Source: Rosa chinensis (taxonomy: Eukaryota; Streptophyta; Magnoliopsida; Rosales; Rosaceae). Taken from it: a stretch of DNA of 64,000 nucleotides. Positions 58,536 through 64,000 of the stretch are shown here, piece after piece. The stretch's first letter is position 1, and every line of letters starts with the position of its first letter. The stretch lies in the NCBI RefSeq assembly GCF_002994745.2, contig NC_037092.1, forward strand, positions 69,415,823 through 69,479,822, written 5' to 3'. The notes under the pieces are model-generated. The model was not told the DNA's origin. It saw only the letters and a list, made by a program, of their open reading frames with translations, and searched no databases. The translations under genes were made by a program, and so were the position numbers.

Positions 58536-58955
58536 GGAGACTTCGATGGTGACAAGAGAAGTTCCGCTGGCGGGGTTTCGCTCAGTGGACTGTCACCTGA
58601 GAGATGACAAGTGAGAAAATCCGCTGGCGGGGTTTCGCTCAGCGGAGACTCCGTCACTTGGAGAATGGCAAGTGAAGGTCTGCTGGCGGGGATTCGCTCA
58701 GCGGAGACTCCGTCACTTGGATGACAAGTGAGGATCCGCTGGCGGGGTTTTGCTCAGCGGAGACTCCGTCACTTGGAGAATGACAAGTGAAGATCCGCTG
58801 GCGGAGTTTCGCTCAGCGGAGACTCCGTCACTTGGAGAATGGCAAGTGAAGGTCTGCTGGCGGGGTTTCGCTCAGCGGAGACTCCGTCACTTGGAGAATG
58901 ACAAGTGAAGATCCGCTGGCGGAGTTTCGCTCAGCGGAGACTCCGTCACTTGGTT
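58536..58955 (+). repeat. Minisatellite of about seven ~60-bp units, each with two hairpins
   Basis: Every unit contains TCCGCTG...CAGCGGA and then TCACTTG...CAAGTGA, two inverted repeats separated by GACTCCG. Units differ at a few positions (TCTGCTGG in some, a shorter spacer in one near 58715). Element A has only one or two such units near 52185-52270, so the array expanded in B. It lies in the 3' non-coding region, between the antisense gene and the LTR. Confidence 0.9.
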
Positions 58956-59217
58956 GGGGGGTTTTCTTCTCAAGTGGTGACCTCCCTTGGAAGCTAAAGA
59001 AGACGACGGTTGACACGTGGCCAACTCCTAGAGGGTTAGCGTGTGGAGGTTTGTCTGCTAAGCCTAGCCGTCTTCTCGTCATTAATGCGAGTAATGATGG
59101 ATTTCGTAACCGAGGTGACGCCTCGGTTAATCCAGGGAGTTAGTGAAGACGTGGGACACGTGTACGGTTGCTACGTGATGTCGTTTTGTAGCGGACGGCT
59201 CAGGATTGTTTGATGTT

Positions 59218-59230
59218 GACATAAAAAGGG
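59218..59230 (+). promoter_or_regulatory. Candidate promoter of the antisense gene (TATA-like)
   Basis: GACATAAAAAGGGG lies about 500 bp upstream of the antisense ATG (59723). Element A has the same motif at about the same distance (51906-51915 versus ATG 51413). Conservation between copies supports a promoter; transcription is inferred. Confidence 0.5.
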
Positions 59231-59722
59231 GGGAACTGAGGGAGTTTCGACACTTCTGGAAAATCTTCAAATCTGAGTTGCCTCCTTCGAGCCTTGTTCG
59301 TCTGCGAATTGCGAAGAAGATCCCCGGGTTTGCGTGGAGCTGTCGGATTGGAGAGGACGAAATATCTGTCAGTGAAGACGAGTTGCACGCCAAAGTTTCG
59401 ACGTGAGGTTGGTATTTCGGATCCTTTTCCTGTTTCATTGAATCTGCAATGGTGGTTTCTGGGTTTTGGTATTTCTGTTAATGGTGTGATATTGCTTCTG
59501 TGGTATTCTCGGAGGGTGTAGAGAGAGATTTGAGGGAGGTTATGGTGTTTGACAGAGTTGGGGTTTTGGGTTTTGCTAGACGGTCCAATCTGGGTTGAGT
59601 GTGCGTTTGTTCTTGTTTTGGTATTTTTCTGGGTAATTGTTCTTGATACCTTTGGCTATATCTGATGTGAGAGTAGGTTAGATCTGTATTTGTGCTAACT
59701 GATGTGGGTTTTAGGGTTTGGG

Positions 59723-62464
59723 ATGGCTAACGTCATAGAGATTTCGAGCAGTGAGGATTCCGGGTCTGACGTGTCGTTCAGCGCGGCGGATATGACTTTT
59801 ATTGATTCGTTGCGTCCGTCTACCCCTGCAGGAACCTCACTGCCAGAACCGCTTGAAGTTGAGCCACTTCAGACCATCCCCTGGGAAGTAGCTATGGGTC
59901 GTGGTTCGCGTCCAGAGAGCTCTAGGGCGGGTGAGGTTGCTGCTGCCAAAGCTAGGCGCGACGAGCGCTTGGCGAGCAATAGTGCTGCTAGCGGCTCCGC
60001 TGGCGAAGGGGAAGTACCGGGCCAAAATGCCGAATCGGCGTGGTACCTCTCGGACGGCACCGCCGTCGACGAGGCAGGTGGGTGGATGGATGCCGCCGCC
60101 GTTAACCGGATGAAGCAGACTTTCCGGTTGCCGGGCTCGGTGAAGCTGCGCCCGCCGACAGCAGATGAGAAGGCCTCGATGCTCTCAGCGGGATGTGCTG
60201 CCGTTCACGAGGCGATATTCCGCCAAGGAGTAACACTCCCGCTAGTGCCGAATCTGCAAATCTTGGTGTGCGAATTTGGCCTTGCCTTTGGTCAGATTTG
60301 CCCCAATATGTGGCGGTTGATGTTGGCCATGAACTCCCTTTGGCGGTTATCCGGGTGCGAGGGTCCTACCGTGGCGGAAGTGCTTCATTTTTATGAGTTG
60401 GTGTATGTGAGGCGCCGAGGCTGCAAAGGGCAAGTGAACTTGAGCCGCCGGCAGGGAGCGCCCAAGCTGATCGAGAATCTAAGGGACTCAATGGCCTACT
60501 GGCGGGGGACCTTCTGCGTTGCTACCGACGGTTGGGAGTACCACGCCAGATCGAATGAGGAAGGGCCGACATTTAGGATTACGTCTGAGTTCCAACCTAT
60601 TCGAGGTTGTGCCCGGTTTCCGTTGACGGTACATGGCGTGCCCACGTGCTTGCACCTGTATTCCTACTAACGGCGTGTTGTTTTTTTTTTTTTTGTGCAG
60701 CGGGACTTCGGTACACGCTTACGCGCGAAGAAGAGTGTCGCGTGGCGAGGATCAGGGGTTGTTGGCGGAACCGAAACTTGCTTGACTTCCGCCTGCTGAC
60801 TGGTTGGGAGTTGCTGGTCGACCTGCGACTAACACGCTCCATTGGTGAGGAGTCTACCCTGTCGTATCGTACTTACTTTTTGAATTGTTTGACTGATGGG
60901 TGTCGCTCTTTTTTTTTTAGAAACTCCGCCGGGCAACAAATCCAGTCGCGACGCATTTGAGAAGGCGATGGATCGGGCGGAGATAGACAATTTTTTGGAG
61001 GCTATGTACGCCGAGGGGCTGGCGGCCCAGCAGACCGTGGTGAACCCGGAGACATTGGCGCTTAGCCAGTCCGATGTTCCGGTGGTGATGCCGATGCCCC
61101 ACCAGTCTCACCTTGGTGAGGGTGGTCTGCCTACGGTGCAGGCGGGGACTCAGACCGTCGGCCCGGATCAGAGGGGAAATGCTGCGGCCGGGCCACAGAA
61201 GGAGCGGATGCCTACTCAAAGGCGGGGTCCTCAAAAGGTTGTGCAACCGGCGGAAGATGTCGCTGTGACAAGGGAGGAGCCGCCAGTGAGGGTGACGAGG
61301 GTCGTCGGTGGGAGTCAGAGGGCGCTGGAGAGAAAGCGCCGGACGGCTGAGTCTCCTGACGAGGAAGAGGGAGACGAGGTGGTGGTCAGGGCCCGTCGTC
61401 AGAAGAAGGCCCGACAGGTTCCCTCGAAGACTGCAGCGAAGGGAGAGGCGCCCGCCTCGAAGACTGCTGCGGTGGAGGGAGAGGCGCCCGCCGTCGGTGA
61501 GCTAGACTCGTTCGCCGAGTATGCGCCATTTATGACAGAAGGGGAGCGGGAGTTCCTCTTCCATCTGTGCGAGCGGCTGGGGTTCGGCGGTCTGGCGGGC
61601 ATATCGCGCCCGACGGCAATTGACCAATCGCCCTTCAGCTCGGCTTTTGGTCAAATATCGGCGGGGTTACATGATATGTTCGCGGCGGCGTCGAAGCAGC
61701 CCCGGATTGAGGGAGAGCTCAGGGAAGAAATCGGAGGTCTCCAGAGGGAGTTGGCGGAGGCAAAGGAGAGACTGGCGGAGGTTGAGCGGAGTCTGGTCAA
61801 GGCGGAGTGTGATTATGCGGACGCCCGCGGCAAGCTTCATGCGGCCATCAGGCGGGACTTGGAGAGGAATGAACGCGTCTCCCAGTTGGAGCAGGAGATC
61901 GCATTGCTGCAGGAGCGGATAGCCGCAAAAGACAAGAAACTCATTACAGTGCAGCGGGAGTCTGCCGATAGGATGGCCGAGATGAAGCGGCTGGGGGGCG
62001 AGGTTACCCGCCTGAGAGCTGAAGGGAGTACCGCTGCGGCCGCCGCTGTCGAAGCGTTCAAGCAGTCGGCAGAATTTAAGAAGACACTGACCGAAGCGGC
62101 GAAGTCTGGGGCCCGGGCCAATATAGACATGTTGAAGCGGAAGGGCGCCATTGACTTTGCAAAGGCGTCACAGCCTGACGTGCCGGGGGCCGAGAGTGTC
62201 CCGCCGGAGACAGAAGTCGTGCCTGCCCCAGCTGCGGGTACTCACTCGGGCAGCGGGGAAAGTGGCCCACATCCGCCGAAAGGGTCCCAGCAGACTCCCC
62301 AGCAGACCCCGTCGGAGGTGTCACGTGCCGGATTTCTGGAGGCACACACCCGGGCGGATGGTACTATAGAGACCCCCAGTCCGACAGCTCGAGGGTCCGA
62401 TCAGGCGAGCCGATCGGTCGTGCCGCCGCCTACTGAAGCCGTAGAAGACGAAGCCAACCGCTGA
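59723..62464 (+). CDS. Antisense gene of Tat element B, 3 exons, 856 aa, intact
   Basis: Exons are 59723-60605, 60701-60844 and 60921-62464, with GT/AG introns preceded by long T-runs. The joined frame is open (2571 nt). The start at MANVIEISSSEDSGS is chosen because A conserves this ATG but not the in-frame one at 59702. Residues ~115-295 match the putative gypsy-type transposon region (PF04195-like: VKLRPPTADEKASM, PNMWRLMLAMNSLWRLSG, VLHFYELVYVRR). The middle is basic and low complexity. Residues ~610-740 form a coiled coil (EEIGGLQRELAEAKERLAEV, LEQEIALLQERIAAKDKK). Comparable antisense ORFs occur in many Tat retrotransposons; the function is unknown. It is read opposite to gag-pol, so it needs its own promoter. 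Confidence 0.85.
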
Positions 62465-62483
62465 AGCTAGCTGAGACTTCCAT

Positions 62484-62517
<34 letters not shown>

Positions 62518-62905
62518 AGTTTCAACGCTTTGAAATAATGAACTACTTTGGGTGGGGAGTCCCAGCCCTGAAATGAAATTTCAGAGTTTGACGTTTGTCA
62601 TGATATGCTTGTACCGCTAGAGTTTTGACTTAGGGATTTTTCTTTTGCCAAGCAATGAAACATTAAAGGAATTAAAATTGGTCCAAGTGCACCACGTAGC
62701 GGACGTGGTCCGCTGACGATTCCTGGCGTTGCCAGTTGCCCTCAGTGCTAGACTTGGTAACAATGGTTTGAATAATTCCTCGTTTCATTGATAGCTGACT
62801 GATCAGCGTTTACAAAAGAGGGGTAGTACCCGTTGGGTAGCTTCCCTTAGCTAAATATTGAACAAAAATTTAGCTAAGTCAAGATGCTTTTGGGTAGCGG
62901 CATGA
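62465..62905. other. Spacer between antisense gene and integrase of gypsy B
   Basis: Contains a T-run at 62487-62516 and sequence matching 48285-48640 of element A, inverted. The two genes converge here. Confidence 0.6.
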
Positions 62906-64000
62906 CTATTTGTAATAATACCGAAGGTGTTCGGTATTCCAAGGGTGGGTCGTTGTGACGCCATCCTTGTCCATTAAGTAGAAGGTGCCTGGGCTAACGA
63001 CTTCCACAATTTTGTATGGACCTTCCCAAGTTGGGCGAAGCTTTGTTGGCGGTGGAATGACTTCCTTCATTACCCAGTCCCCCAGTTGGAGGTTCCGGGC
63101 TTTGACTCTGGCGTTGTAGAAACGCGATACCCGCTGCTTGTTTTGCAGGTTGCATAAGTGGGCCTTGTGTCGCTTTTCCTCCAGGAGGTCCTTGTCCAGG
63201 TTGATGCCGTCAGTGTTGGTCTCTGGGCGGTAGCCCTCGACTCTGGCGGTAGGTTGAGAGACCTCAATAGGCAGGACAGCCTCCGTTCCGAACATCATGC
63301 AAAAAGGAGTTTCACCAGTTGCGGAAGTTGGGGTTGTTCTGATGGCCCATAGAACTTCCGGGAGTTTCTCCGCCCATTGCCCCTTTGCTTTGTCGAGTTT
63401 TTTCTTCAGCAGCTTTTTGATTATCTTGTTTGCTGCTTCGACCTGACCGTTGGTTTGGGGGTGGGCGACAGATGCAAAACTCATCTTAGTACCCAAGTTG
63501 GCGGTGAAAGAGATGAGCTCCTTGTTGTTGAACTGTGTGCCGTTGTCTGTGATTATTGTGTGTGGGACACCGTAACGGCAGTAGATGTTCTTCCAGAGAA
63601 AGTGAATTACCTTGGCGGTAGTTATTGCTGTTAGTGGTTCCGCCTCTATCCATTTGCTGTCGTAGTCGATAGCCACTATGATGTACTTGAACTGGCCCTT
63701 GGCGGTTCGAAATTTTCCCATCAGATCCAGGCCCCAAGTTGAGTGAATCCATGGAGCGATGATGACCGATAGTGGTTCCGCCGGTGCATGCGGGATATCA
63801 GCAAATTGTTGGCATTTGTGGCATGATCTCGATACCTGGCGGGCATCATCGCCGAGAGTAGGCCAAAAATAGCCTCGTCGCATTGTGCGATTGGCTAAGG
63901 ATCTGGCGCCTGAGTGGTTTCCGCATTCTCCGCTATGAATTGCCGCCAGAACGACCTTTCCCTCCTCTGGGGTTAGGCAGCGGAGGTTGGGATGGGTGAA
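62906..64000 (-). CDS. pol: Gypsy B integrase, partial (runs off the window)
   Basis: The minus-strand frame is open from the window edge to TAG near 62906. It has the zinc-binding HHCC region (HSGECGNHSG near the edge, then CHKCQQFAD) and the DDE core: WGLDLMGKFRTAKGQFKYII, then TDNGTQFNNKELISFTANLG and HPQTNGQVEAANK. The C-terminal region ends in HPWNTEHLRYYYK. No stop or frameshift occurs in 365 codons, unlike the pol of A upstream of its integrase. The remainder of Pol is outside the window, so integrity of the whole is unknown. Confidence 0.9.
   Translation of the reverse strand, partial: FTHPNLRCLTPEEGKVVLAAIHSGECGNHSGARSLANRTMRRGYFWPTLGDDARQVSRSCHKCQQFADIPHAPAEPLSVIIAPWIHSTWGLDLMGKFRTAKGQFKYIIVAIDYDSKWIEAEPLTAITTAKVIHFLWKNIYCRYGVPHTIITDNGTQFNNKELISFTANLGTKMSFASVAHPQTNGQVEAANKIIKKLLKKKLDKAKGQWAEKLPEVLWAIRTTPTSATGETPFCMMFGTEAVLPIEVSQPTARVEGYRPETNTDGINLDKDLLEEKRHKAHLCNLQNKQRVSRFYNARVKARNLQLGDWVMKEVIPPPTKLRPTWEGPYKIVEVVSPGTFYLMDKDGVTTTHPWNTEHLRYYYK

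Larger units (their letters stand above)
57393..64000 (-). mobile_element. Tat-type gypsy element B, 3' half, opposite to A, runs off the window
   Basis: Its 3' LTR (57393-57910) lies on the left and a purine tract (AGTCCCCC on plus, 57911) confirms minus orientation. Going right come the 3' non-coding zone with a minisatellite, the antisense gene on the plus strand, and the integrase on the minus strand up to 64000. The integrase differs from A at few residues, so A and B are close relatives, though their LTRs have diverged more. RT, gag and the 5' LTR are beyond the edge. Confidence 0.92.

Overview
The window is plant nuclear DNA. It carries introns with GT/AG borders, Ty1/copia, Ty3/gypsy (chromovirus and Tat), TRIM, LINE, hAT and Mutator-like elements, and a TIR-NBS-LRR (TNL) gene. 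TNL genes point to a dicot. The TNL and repeat types would suit Rosaceae, but that is an inference. Host genes are few: a VOC/glyoxalase-I-like gene (+, 12.2-12.8 kb), a full-length TNL gene (-, 29.0-33.1 kb) and an E2 ubiquitin-conjugating enzyme of the UBC7/13/14 class (-, 36.5-40.0 kb). I could rebuild intact exon structures for all three. A decayed multi-pass membrane protein copy lies at 8.0-9.0 kb.

0-10 kb: the end of a chromovirus, whose 3' LTR is split by a 4-kb hAT element with a perfect 8-bp target-site duplication (TSD). Then come a LINE endonuclease fragment, a complete TRIM with a 5-bp TSD, the membrane-protein pseudogene and a low-complexity region with an odd palindrome. 10-17 kb: four small DNA transposons with identifiable TSDs surround the glyoxalase gene. 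17-26 kb: a copia element whose leader carries a row of seven hairpins with different stems. It has no recognisable 5' LTR and lies between two nearly identical 337-bp direct repeats. The right repeat runs into a hAT derivative that holds a LINE-like insertion with a 14-bp TSD. 26.2-26.8 kb: a fused relic in which the 3' end of a glyoxalase copy abuts the 3' end of a UBC copy.

29-40 kb: the TNL gene, a gene-poor spacer with a possible PIF-like element, and the UBC gene with a foldback MITE in its last intron. 40.6-56.5 kb: a LINE reverse-transcriptase relic split by a non-coding element, itself split by an 11.4-kb Tat-type gypsy element (A) with both LTRs and a 5-bp TSD. 57.4-64 kb: a second Tat element (B), opposite in orientation and cut by the window edge.

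A and B both carry, between pol and the 3' LTR, an antisense three-exon gene (gypsy-transposon N-terminal region plus coiled coil). In B it is fully open (856 codons); in A the first exon is broken. The clearest non-textbook signals are the copia hairpin array, the two-hairpin minisatellite of element B, the fused glyoxalase/UBC relic and the copia direct repeats.
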